This document shows, in pieces, positions 44,501-54,044 of a stretch of DNA of 64,000 nucleotides (its first letter is position 1; each line of letters opens with the position of its first letter). The notes below the pieces were generated by a model. The model worked only from the letters and a program-made list of their open reading frames with translations. It was not told where the DNA came from and searched no databases. The position numbers and the translations under genes are program-made. The stretch is from Atherix ibis (lineage: Eukaryota > Arthropoda > Insecta > Diptera > Athericidae): the NCBI GenBank assembly GCA_958298945.1, contig OY282607.1, forward strand, positions 50,755,020 to 50,819,019. Direction: 5' to 3'.

Positions 44501-44943
44501 CATTAACCAAAATGTCTTGGACGGATCCATAGGCAATGTTCAAGTCCTCCGCTATCTCTCTGATGGTTAATTTGCGGTTATTGACCAACATTTCTTTTAC
44601 TTTATCAATGTTTTCGTCGGTTTTCGATATCAATGGTCTGCCACTGCGTTCATCATCTTCGATTGACTCACGACCACTTTTGAACCGCCCGTGCCAATGG
44701 TAAACGACCGTTTTCTTTAGAGAATCGTTACCGAAACACTTTTCCAACACTTCCAACGTTCGCGCACCATTACTCAAAATTTAAAACAAGTTCGTTGTTG
44801 CAAATTTAAATCCATTTCTAAAATTGTAAAAAATCGCCAACACACACAGAGATAGATGTACTCTTGGCTACGTTACTTTTGCAAATATCAAGCTATGACG
44901 CTAAGATTTAGAGGGAATATCAACAACAGATGTACCAACTTAA
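44500..44943 (-). pseudogene. mariner transposase N-terminal relic, second type
   Basis: The start is probably ATG at 44815 on the minus strand (MDLNLQQRT), then a frame change and the frame 44777-44469: LEVLEKCFGNDSLKKTVVYHWHGRF, ESIEDDERSGRPLISKTDENI and LTIREIAEDLNIAYGSVQDIL. This is a mariner with GNDSLKK/DDERSGRP signatures, not the same subfamily as the two others. The likely terminal repeat is GTTAAGTTGGTACATCTG (minus strand, about 44944). The catalytic part is gone. Confidence 0.85.
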
Positions 44944-44965
44944 CAAAAAAAAACAGAACTCAAAT

Positions 44966-45000
44966 CGGAACGATGGGAGCGCCACACTCCCATCGTTCCG
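44966..45000. repeat. Perfect 14-bp inverted repeat (stem-loop)
   Basis: CGGAACGATGGGAG at 44966-44979 and its exact inverse at 44987-45000, with a 7-base spacer. GC-rich for this region. May be a junction of inverted element ends. Confidence 0.85.
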
Positions 45001-46370
45001 GGAACTGATCAAGGGATATTAAACTTTATCGAGGAAAATAGCAATAGTATATTTTTGATTAATGAAACTAAACGTAAGGATACACATAGACACAATTTTA
45101 GAATACCCAATCCAACTATTAGTTAACGGTTCTCTTTCAAACATAGCAATTATAGCTTTACTACATTAGAAGTAATACTCCTGCTAGTGAAACCAGAAAC
45201 TTTATGATATATCTAAATGATATTAGCCTCTTGTGTGATGGATTTTTAGTTGGAGATGAATTCAATGAGTGTCACCAACTTTGGAGTGACTCCAAAAATA
45301 ACCTAAATAGTATTATTGGCTCAACGAAAACATACCACACAATAATCTGCAGGTGGCATATCCTCCGGAACAAATAAGAGCACAAAGTGGCTCAATAATT
45401 GATTTTTTTCATAATTTCGGGAAGCATTTATAACTTTATGGAAGGAAATTCATTGAAAGTCCTCACATAAATATGCTATCAACTATTCGCACGCAGAACT
45501 ACATATAAGAACATCTACTGGCTACAATTCAAAAAACGTCTAGATAAAGAGCTATACTAAATACCTATTTCTAACTCACTTCTACTTCCAAACTTCCTTC
45601 CAACGCTCTACCTCCACTTCCAAACTTCCTTTCCACATTCAGATTACAAGCAGTGATTGGGAACGGTGTTGAGCATATCTACGTCCCTAAATAGATTTAA
45701 AAGGCTTCTACCTACGAGCAACTTTTTTTCGAATAATTAGACGGGCTCAAAAATATGTATTTCTTTTAACTGATTCGGCAACCGATCTTAATACAACTTC
45801 ATTCGCGGCTATTAAGGTCAATGTTACTCAAGTCCGTGATCCGCATTATGGAGTCTTCCCGGTATTATGGAGAGCTGTAGGCTATAAAGGCGGCTGTTGA
45901 TATTGTTGTTGGATATATTAATCTACGCAGTATCATCATCTTTACTGACAGCCAAGCCGTCCTCAACGGTATTAGCGGCCAATTGAATGATCCTCTTCTC
46001 AATAAGATTCGACATAGCCTACTCAACAATAGGAGAATATAGTTACATTGGCTGCCGGGTCATTTGGGAATCATGGGAAGTAAACGTGCTGATCAGTTGG
46101 CAGGAGAAAACTCTCCGGCGTCTTTTCCTTACAGCTATCCCCAATATGCCTCGCCATTCCATTAATAGAATGGCAAACAACATCCTCAGCCATATGTAGA
46201 AACACAAACTGGACTAACAGTGGAAGCTTTTTAGTATCTCATTGGCCAACTGCCAAAAAACCAGTCTACTCAACATCTTTATATAAATTCTAGGCACGAA
46301 AACTGCTCAGAATTTGTATAGGGCACACTGATCTCAATCATAACTTTTTTTTGGAATCCATACTTATCCT
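45001..46370 (+). pseudogene. I/jockey-type LINE ORF2 relic with endonuclease and RNase H pieces
   Basis: The pieces in order are: endonuclease (SNSIFLINETKRKDTHRH at about 45035; a GDEFNECHQLW segment; SGSIIDFFIISGSIYNF at about 45390); an RT C-terminal remnant near 45500; RNase H with IIFTDSQAVLNGISGQL at about 45936 and LHWLPGHLGIMGSKRADQ at about 46043; and a terminal ICIGHTDLNH segment near 46320. RNase H after RT points to the I group or a relative. Most of RT is deleted, and stops are frequent. Confidence 0.68.
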
Positions 46371-47300
46371 ATCTGACAATTACGTAGCGTTCTACTAACT
46401 ATTTTGAGCAAATGCCAACAAACTAAAAATTTCATATCCAAGTTCATTTTTTAAGCCGATCAAATATCCTAGATCCAACAATTTCATTTCCAAGTCCATT
46501 TTTAACCCGATCAAATATACTAATATGCTCCACAATATTTAACTAACTAGAATTTTTCCAACCTACTAAAATCCGAGCGACTTCGTTAAAGAAACTGATA
46601 ACGTCCACTCACACGATACTTATAGTCGCCAAATGGCCTCACGGACATTGTGCTATGACAAAATGGCCCGTGGCTCATGGCTAAGGGACGTTACATACAA
46701 ACAAACAAATAAAATAAATGCTGGAGACGGATATTTTCCGTTTCAAAAGAAAAATCTTATAAAAATCAGCGGCGAAATTACAGACAGCCTGCTTAATTTG
46801 TTACTTTTTAACAATCACTTAGAGCGTTTTAGTTATGTCTTTGAATTTATAATGGAGAAAAGTGAATCCTGTATCTTAATAAAAACAATATATTTTATAT
46901 GGAAAAACTCTATCTGAAACAAAAACCAAACTTCAAGAGTACTATAAGCACTCTTCGTCATCAATTTTAGAATGATCCATAAGTACTTTAATTAATTCCG
47001 TTGTGGGTAATAAAATCATCCTATTAAAAAAAACTTACACTATACTCGTATATGTATACAATACAATTAAAATTTTGCAATTATATAAAAACATAGTATT
47101 TAAAGTTATTAAAAAATATCTGAAGAAGAACTATAAAGTTAAATATCTCCTATTTTTTATTAATTTACTTATAATAACTGGAAATGTTATTTAATATAAT
47201 CGAAATTTTCTTACTCAACATTTTTCCTTCAAATATTAATTGAATAAGCTTAGAAATAAATAAATAAATAAATTTTTACTCCGTATCTTATAGAGTTCGT
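46371..47300. other. AT-rich stretch with a diverged 60-bp direct repeat
   Basis: ATTTCATATCCAAGTTCATT.. and ATTTCATTTCCAAGTCCATT.. (about 46428 and 46488) are diverged tandem copies ending GATCAAATAT. The remainder, including frames at 46633-46917 and 47003-47194, has Lys/Ile/Asn-rich composition expected of AT-rich noncoding DNA. It ends in (AAAT)n at about 47255. Confidence 0.5.
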
Positions 47301-47754
47301 GGTCAGGCGACACCGAATTCCGCATGAACTACATCGTCGCTTCACTCAAAAGCGGCATTCCAAAGAATTACCCAAGAAGCGTCATGGAGACTTGGAGGAA
47401 TTGCCAGCGAGAGACGTACTCGTAAATCAGTCTTCGGTCCGCTCTACCTTCTTTCCTTCTCTATTTTTGAAGAGCCCTGGTATTATGATTCAGCAGAATT
47501 CGGAATGCACCGAAGCTCATTTTCCTGAATCGAGACACGAATAAAACCGAAAAAAGATCGTCAGTCGGGAATAGAGTAAAGTCCGCTCGTCGCATTTATG
47601 GATTAAATAGAAGGGAAAGAGGTATAACTGCATTTCGCCGAGTTAAATTTGCATAAGCAGAGGCTGCATAGCGGTACTCTGCTTGTGCACATTTTCAGTG
47701 AACAATAAAACTGTTGATAAACCAGAAAAGACAAGAGTATACGTACGCACGATT
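47301..47754. other. Unassigned region, possible LTR or leader before LINE D
   Basis: A frame at 47299-47544 (HRIPHELHRRFTQKRHSKEL..) is not recognised. At 47640-47720 a segment rich in GC dinucleotides and ending ..AATAAAACTGTTGATAAACC resembles the 3' part of an insect LTR or a LINE 5' region. Confidence 0.35.
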
Positions 47755-49090
47755 ATGCCGCGTAAGCGGTCAACGATACCGTCCGTTAAATCTACGGATT
47801 CCGTTACGGACTCTGCCACATTCATAAAGCCAACTGGCAGAGATAGACAAGAATCGGGAAAGCGGCTCTCATCGCCAAAAACTCTAAGAATCAAAAGCAA
47901 GTAGCGGATCCAACAACAAGCCAGCCATCGTGCAGCAACAGATTTGCTGCTTTAGCGCTTCCTGATGCAATTGCTTCTAATGGCGATATTGGGGCGGAGA
48001 AACAGAGTACACCTCCCAATTACGTTAAAAACGTCACCAATTTTGATGATTTAGGCCGTGCCACTGACAAACTCATTGGTACGAGTGAATTCACATGCAA
48101 GGCCCATCCAAAAGGTCTTGCAATTTATACAGAGAGCGACGCCTCTTACAGAAGTGTCGTAAAGTACTTGGACGAGACTAAATCGGAGTTTCACACATAT
48201 CAGCCTAAAAATTTAAAGCCTTTCCGTGTAGTGATCCGCCACCTTCATCATACTACGCCGGTGGAAGACATCAAAAACGAGTTGGAAGTGCTTGGTTTCG
48301 TTGTGCGCAACATCAACAACGTTAAAACCAAAGGAGAAGAGGATCGATCTCTTCCACTATTTTTTGTGGACTTGGAACCCTCAGCGAAGAACAAAGAAAT
48401 TTTAAAAACAGAGGCATTGTTCTACACAAACATTAAAGGATATTGTGCAATGCCACAGGTGCCAGGAATTTAGACGCCTATTGTAGGCACCCGCCTAAAT
48501 GTGTCAAATGTGCTGGTGAACATTTGACATCTGCATGCTTAAAAGAGAGGACAAGTGCAGCTAAGTGCGTCCACTGCATGGGTGCACGTCCAGCAAACTA
48601 TAACGGTTGTGCTACCTATAAGACCCTACAAGCTAAAATAAAACCTCAGAGAGCACAAATTCCGCATACAAGCTTCGTAGTACCGACCATTTCATATGCA
48701 TCAGTAGCATCAGGTGAACCTCAACACCGACAACAACAACAGCAACAACAACACCAGACACAGCAACAGCAGCAGCAGCAACATCAACAACTACAGCAGC
48801 CACAACAACAACATCAACAAGGACAAAATTCGAATACTAATATCCCGTCAGGAGTCTCCGAAATTCAACAAGAACCAAACCGACAGCAATATCAGCAGTC
48901 AAAAGTACAACAACAACAACAATATAGAAAGAACTATATTCCCCCTCCGTCATTTTCGTCCCACGATATATCCTCAATGTTCTCCCAATTAACTAACTCA
49001 CTTGTACAGGAATTAAATAAAATCCTAACACCTCTTGTAAATGCGTTAATGTCCATTGTGTCAACTTTATCGTCCACCGTTCAGAAATAA
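47755..49090 (+). pseudogene. LINE D ORF1 (jockey-like gag) with Gln-rich C-terminus
   Basis: ATG 47755 begins MPRKRSTIPSVKSTDS. After a frame change near 47900 come NYVKNVTNFDDLGRAT, the core (YRSVVKYLDETKSEFHTYQ, VVIRHLHHTTPVEDI) and, after another change near 48440-48475, the knuckles. The first knuckle is shortened at the frameshift (QCHRCQEF, then DAYC), while CVKCAGEHLTSAC and CVHCMGARPANYNGC are complete. From about 48720 a CAA/CAG-rich tract encodes a long Gln/His stretch, then a hydrophobic amphipathic end (QLTNSLVQELNKILTPLV). No ORF2 follows. Confidence 0.82.
48716..48925 (+). repeat. CAA/CAG-rich low-complexity tract
   Basis: An imperfect trinucleotide tract encoding Gln with His and Leu interruptions within LINE D ORF1. 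Also open in another frame as Asn/Ser, which is a shadow. Confidence 0.9.
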
Positions 49091-49473
49091 ATGTCGTCCT
49101 GTACTGCAAATTCCCTTACACGAGACAATAATCAGAAATAAATGTCGTCCTGTTCACTACAAATAAAGGCACAGGACAATAATTGAAGATAAATGCTAGC
49201 TAAATTTTGACGTTTGTGTTTTTTATATCGTAGTAGTGATAACTTTCGTTGCAATGGACGAAAATAGTCTAAATTTAGAGGATTGTTTTGCAGTGAATTA
49301 TGATGTAGATTATAGTGAATTTCGTGAAGAAATACCAAAAAAAGGACAAAGTGAAGAAATACCAAAAGAAAATACAAAAAAAAAAAACATTAAAACAGAG
49401 AAAAAGGATTTTAGTAGTAGCGAAAAAAAAGATTGTGTGCGTTGGTTGAAAAAAAAACGTGTATTTGGAATTT
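49091..49473. other. Unassigned stretch left of LINE A copy 2
   Basis: A 51-bp direct repeat (CAGAAATAAATGTCGTCCTGT at about 49082 and 49133) is followed by an open frame from ATG 49254 (MDENSLNLEDCFAVNYDVDY, then Lys-rich, to 49475). The acidic-then-basic composition could be a transposase N-terminus, but I cannot place it. This flank is unlike the piggyBac flank left of LINE A copy 1. Confidence 0.35.
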
Positions 49474-49553
49474 AAAAGATAATAAAAATAAAAAAAACAG
49501 AAACACAAACACCAACAACTAGCACCGCCAATCGGTTTCAAATACTGGCAAGT

Positions 49554-50369
49554 ATGGATATCGAGTCAGAGCGAATCAGTACACCAAATGAAACCGTGAA
49601 GCCACCGCCAATCTTTATTAAAAACATTGTAAATTTTGTTGAGATTGGCCGTGCTATTGACAAAAGAATTGGCCCTGATGCATTCATTTGCAAGGCTCAT
49701 ATTAAAGGCCTTGCAATTCAAGCGAATAGTGGGATGGCTTACCGAAGTATCGTCCAATACTTGGACGAAATTAAGGCAGACTTCCACACGTACCAGGCGA
49801 AGGATGAAAAACCTTTTAAAGTGGTAGTCCGGAATCTGCACCATACCACTCCCGTAGAGGAAATAAGAAAAGAACTGGAGATGCTGGGTCACGAGGTAAC
49901 TAGCATCTCAAATGTTAAGCAGAGGAATGCAGCGCTTCCTCTGTTTTTCATCTCATTAAGACAAGCGGCTAACAACAAAACCATTTTTGATCTGGAAACG
50001 CTTGTTTATATAAGAATCAAAGTGGAGGAGTCTTATCCCACTAAGGACATAGTTCAATGCCACAGATGTCAACAGTACGGCCACACCAAATCATACTGTC
50101 GGCACAAGCCAAAATGCGTAAAATGTGCAGGGGAACACCTGACCACAGAATGTATTAAAACGCGAGACAATCCAGCAAGGTGTGTACTTTGTGCTGGAAG
50201 CCACCCGGCAAACTACAAAGGCTGCTCCACATATAAAATGCTGCAGACAAAAATACGCCCAAATAATAATACATCCACAAATAAGACGGGACTAACATCA
50301 TTGCCAGTGCGACGAAACCTGACATTTGCTGAGATTGCATCACAGTCTATACCTCATATAGACCTATAA
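49554..50369 (+). CDS. LINE A ORF1 copy 2 (gag-like zinc-knuckle protein)
   Basis: An uninterrupted 271-codon frame differs from the protein at 5033 by a single visible residue (YIRIKVEES in place of YTRIKVEES). The same core and three knuckles are present. That ORF1 is undamaged in both copies while ORF2 is destroyed in both may reflect recent duplication rather than selection. Confidence 0.87.
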   Translation: MDIESERISTPNETVKPPPIFIKNIVNFVEIGRAIDKRIGPDAFICKAHIKGLAIQANSGMAYRSIVQYLDEIKADFHTYQAKDEKPFKVVVRNLHHTTPVEEIRKELEMLGHEVTSISNVKQRNAALPLFFISLRQAANNKTIFDLETLVYIRIKVEESYPTKDIVQCHRCQQYGHTKSYCRHKPKCVKCAGEHLTTECIKTRDNPARCVLCAGSHPANYKGCSTYKMLQTKIRPNNNTSTNKTGLTSLPVRRNLTFAEIASQSIPHIDL

Positions 50370-50380
50370 GCCTCCTTCCC

Positions 50381-51122
50381 ATGTTATCAAAAATCCTAGA
50401 AAAATTAATCCTAAAACGCCTTTATTCCATTTTTGAAACCGAGGGTGTCATTCCTCAGCATCAAAGATCCTTCCACAGTCATTAGTATCCTACAGAACCA
50501 TATCCACTCCTTAGAAACTTGGTTCAAAAGGTGGAGAGTGAAGGTAAATGAGCAAAAATCTGCTCATGTAACTTTCACACTCTGCCGAGAACAAATTCCC
50601 GACATAACCCTAAACGGCAGTATTATTCCACAAAAAAATAGCGTTCGTTACCTTGGACTTATATTCGACAAACGGTTAACCTAGAACCTTCATACGAAAA
50701 CTAAAAGACGTGAACTTAACGGACGATACAAACAATTATTACGTCTCCTAGACAGTAAATCAAAACTTACAACAACAAGTAAACTATTACTATACAATAC
50801 GGTTCTGAAACCAATATGGACATATGGTCTAGAACTTTGGGGTTCGACTAAGCATTCCAACTCCCTACCAATCCAATCCCTACAATCCCGAATCCTTCGT
50901 AAAATTGTCAATGCCCCCTTTTATGTGCGAAACACTGTTATCCACCGTGACCTAAATGTTCCATTTGTTCGTGAACTATGCATCTCCCGATATAAAAAAT
51001 TCCATTCGCACCTATCCTTCCACCCTAATCCTTTAGGAAGGGAACTTTTCACTCCCACCCTTCCAGTATACACCCATCGACGTTTAAAACGACGATGGCC
51101 GAGAGATTCTTTAAAATTATAA
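50381..51122 (+). pseudogene. LINE A ORF2 remnant copy 2, catalytic RT motifs deleted
   Basis: It begins YRPISLLPMLSK-like as in copy 1, then jumps by deletion to the PSTVISILQNHIHSLETWF segment that follows YADD. It keeps the thumb and the RRLKRRWPRDSLKL end. The stop after FDKRLT is shared with copy 1. A further six-base deletion occurs near 50870. Confidence 0.82.
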
Positions 51123-51267
51123 AATAAAATTACCCTGTTCTGAGGTAACATCGATGGGTGTTTTCCTCCACATGTCTTCATGTCCTTGTATATTCCCGTA
51201 AAAAATCTGCTTGTTACTAGCATAAGTAGTTGTAGATATCATTTAAAATAAAAAAAAAATAAAAAAA

Positions 51268-51655
51268 GTTTAAAAAAGAAGGTCCATGTGGAATAACTGG
51301 AAGGAGGTTACCGATGCTGAGATGTTGAATATGGGAACTATTATTTTACATAAAATTGATTTCTCTAAATTTTCTGGATGCTCCATTTAAATGAGAATAT
51401 ATCACAAACTAATAGTCTGACAACGAGAAGCAAAAAAGTTAGCAATTATATGGAATACATCAACAGTAAATTTCAAGACAGTTTTATTCCCAGTGAAGAA
51501 ATTTCTATTGATGAGGCAGTGGTAAAATTCAAAGACAGGATTAGCTTCATTACATATAACCCAAATAAACCAACAAAGTGGGGAATTCGATTACTTGTAT
51601 TAGCAGATTCCAGTACCGGCTACGTATATTCCGTTTTGCCATATTATGGTGCATT
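51268..51655 (+). pseudogene. piggyBac-like transposase fragment, second copy
   Basis: Near-identical to 7107-7500: WNNWKEVTDAEMLNMG, then ISIDEAVVKFKDR and VLADSSTGYVYSVLPYYGAL. It is cut at 51655, where unrelated sequence with an inverted repeat begins. Confidence 0.85.
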
Positions 51656-52115
51656 ATAACGTTTTTATGCGTTCGCACATCGTTTATCCTACTTCGATGA
51701 CGCTTGGGTGCGTTATTGTGCGAACGCTTTTGAAGTTTTCTAAAAAGAGAAGTTCAAGCGAAAGAAGTAGCCGGGCGCGTCGAAGACGATAGTTCGCACA
51801 TCGTTTATACGATTGAGTTGAAACTTTGCAATAATATTTTTAATGATACAAATAGGTAATGTCAGTTAGTGACATTATTGAAAAAAAGAAGAAGCATTTG
51901 GACAATTTGTCAATTAATAACGGTGACACTTTTTGTTTATTATTATAAAAGCAAAATAAATAGTTCAACCGATTGAGTTGAAACTTTGTACAGTGGTTGT
52001 TGCATTCTCCGATATAATAAACATGCCACCTAAAGGCGCATTAATTGGTAGATCTATCAGCGATGCACGAAAGAAAAAGCAACTACGAGCTTCTCAAACA
52101 AGATTTTGAAGTTGC
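51656..52115 (+). mobile_element. Helitron-like leader and N-terminal fragment
   Basis: It begins with an 11-bp perfect inverted repeat (GCGTTCGCACA 51669-51679, inverse 51717-51727) and a repeated GTTCGCACATCGTTTAT (about 51671 and 51791). It contains two ACGATTGAGTTGAAACTTTG-like segments, a feature of Helitron 5' ends, and a short frame from ATG 52023 (MPPKGALIGRSISDARKKKQ) like the start of Helitron Rep proteins. It breaks off after 28 codons. Confidence 0.5.
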
Positions 52116-52879
52116 CTAGTTATTCTGTGTGCGAGTATATTAAACAAGTGCCAGTTTATAAAATTTTTATTAAATAAACTATTTAAAATTGATAATTTGT
52201 TACGGATAATATGGGATGACGATAGTGCTTTATTGAATGGCCAATAACTTCAGTATTATCTCTACTGATTGGTAGGTGGTACACTGATCGGTATGGTTTC
52301 CTCAATCCCAATGATAACGCTCTCTAAGAAAAAGGTCTATGCTGTCGTTAGGATTGTATACAAACGGGGCCCCTAGGACGGAAACTCTCTTAGTCAACCT
52401 AATAATTCAAGATAGTGAATAGTATTTCGCGCCTTAGTCATTAGACGTATCGAAGTTATATTCAAACCATATGTTCTTATGTCGAGATATTTCGATAAAT
52501 TGTATTTATGGTACGATATGGGTCACATTGAAAATATATAATAATTACGTTAAAAAAGATATCAAATGGACCCGCAGGAGATATTTACGAAAATGTGTAT
52601 TTGCGGTCTAATTAGGCTCATGTCCAGAATATCCATGTTAAAAATTGTTTTAAGTACAATTATATCCGCTAGGTGGCGTTAAGGGTCTAAAATCACTATT
52701 TCTATATCTATACACATTTGACATTTTTTTATTAGTTATTTCATTTTGCACAAACAATATGTTGTGAAATAAGTTTTGTTTAATTTTTTAAATGTAATTG
52801 TGTTGAACACGCGGGACAATACATATTTTCTGGTCTTTGCATTTAGAAACTATCTCAAGTGCTAGCTAAAAATTCAAAG
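52116..52879. repeat. LTR-like fragment copy 2 and unassigned DNA
   Basis: ATGATAACGCTCTCTAAGAAA..GTCGTTAGGATTGTATACAAAC at about 52308-52370 matches 42425-42480. The rest up to 52879 is AT-rich and unrecognised. Confidence 0.42.
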
Positions 52880-53490
52880 GGTGACCACTATCATGAAAAT
52901 TTGTTCATTCTCGATGAAAATTTGTGAGTAAATGAATCAACTGTTATTTAAAGAAAAATTTATGTATATTGCCTTCAACCTGAAGAAAGCTACTAAATGA
53001 GGAGTAAGAATATATGTTTTAGCTGATCTAAAAACTAATTATCTATACTCATTTGTTCCACATTATGGAAAAATAATCACATATAGCTTAATTAGATCAG
53101 ATTAGTTATTCACAACAAGAAAACAATTATTCTCAACAATTTCGGTACTTAACGCTGTCAGTTATCATATATTTACCGATTGGTTTTATAACAAATCTCG
53201 TACTCGCATAGGAACTATTAGATCAGAAATACTATATAACAGGTAATTATCATGACAAATAAAAAAGGACCACCCGAGCAAGTATAAAATCATCACTAGC
53301 TAAAGGAAAAAAAATTTGGCGTGACCAAAGAATTATGACTATGCTAAGCACATCATGCAATTCATCTGCAGAGACTATAAGAATAAGGTCAAAAACAACA
53401 CGGCGTTCGGTGAAACGTGGTATAAGTGGAAGGACAGTGCGCATCCGGGACAGTTTTGAAATAAAATAAGGGAATGGGGGATGTAGAGGT
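52880..53490 (+). pseudogene. Second piggyBac-like transposase relic, heavily decayed
   Basis: The readable pieces are: AFNLKKATK.GVRIYVLADLK at about 52972, NYLYSFVPHYGK, SYHIFTDWFYN at about 53160, and RDQRIMTMLSTSCNSSAETI across a frame change at about 53330. Order and spacing match the piggyBac catalytic core (two of the catalytic Asp are visible). Different family from the copy at 2894-8507. Many stops; ends unknown. Confidence 0.68.
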
Positions 53491-54044
53491 ATCAGATCAA
53501 TATACAACATCATATTGCTTAATGCAAAAATCTCCGAAAAAAAATTTTTTTTTTCGTGCTCTGTGCTCTTCTCATCACACTTCCATCAAAAATAACAAAT
53601 GATTGAGTCTTGTTGTGACCCTTGTAATAAACGCAGTTTGAGCAGTGTCCAATGGCACTCTATGCGTTCCTATACCATTCATCCGATTATGATGAACTTT
53701 GGTGAGTCTATTAAACAAACGAGTGTATTGCATATGCTTTATGTAAGGTTACCCCTGAAAACAAATCACCGAAGATGACAACGAGTGAATTCCCAACGAG
53801 TGAAAAATATGAACGCCTACCACCATACCCCTGCTAATTAGGATTAACAGTACCAACCTGGCAGCGCTAGCTGCTCGAAGCGCAACTACGAAGTACCAGC
53901 AGAAGCCTCCATAGTTACATAGCAATATATCAATATAAGCATAAGAACTTAAAGAAAAAAATTAATTTTATTTTTCTTGGTCATAATTATTTTTATATGC
54001 TATATTCACCAATAAAAGAAATTATTTAAGTGTAATTAACTATT
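53491..54044. other. AT-rich stretch without recognised gene
   Basis: One segment (about 53655-53720, ..CATTCATCCGATTATGATG..) resembles the ACCGATT..GATG part of Helitron 5' ends, but no TC start or coding sequence supports it. Confidence 0.35.

Larger units (their letters stand above)
49474..51267 (+). mobile_element. LINE A copy 2, with an additional internal deletion
   Basis: It starts with the same AAAAGATAATAAAAATA leader as copy 1 and has the same ORF1-RT junction. Between CCTCAGCATCA and AAGATCCTTCC (about 50463) it lacks 350 bases present in copy 1, removing RT motifs A to C including YADD. The tail and the following piggyBac sequence match copy 1. Confidence 0.85.

Noticed and set aside
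48714..48992. Asn/Ser-rich frame overlapping LINE D ORF1
   Set aside because: Alternative reading of the CAA/CAG tract. The Gln frame is continuous with the knuckle region.
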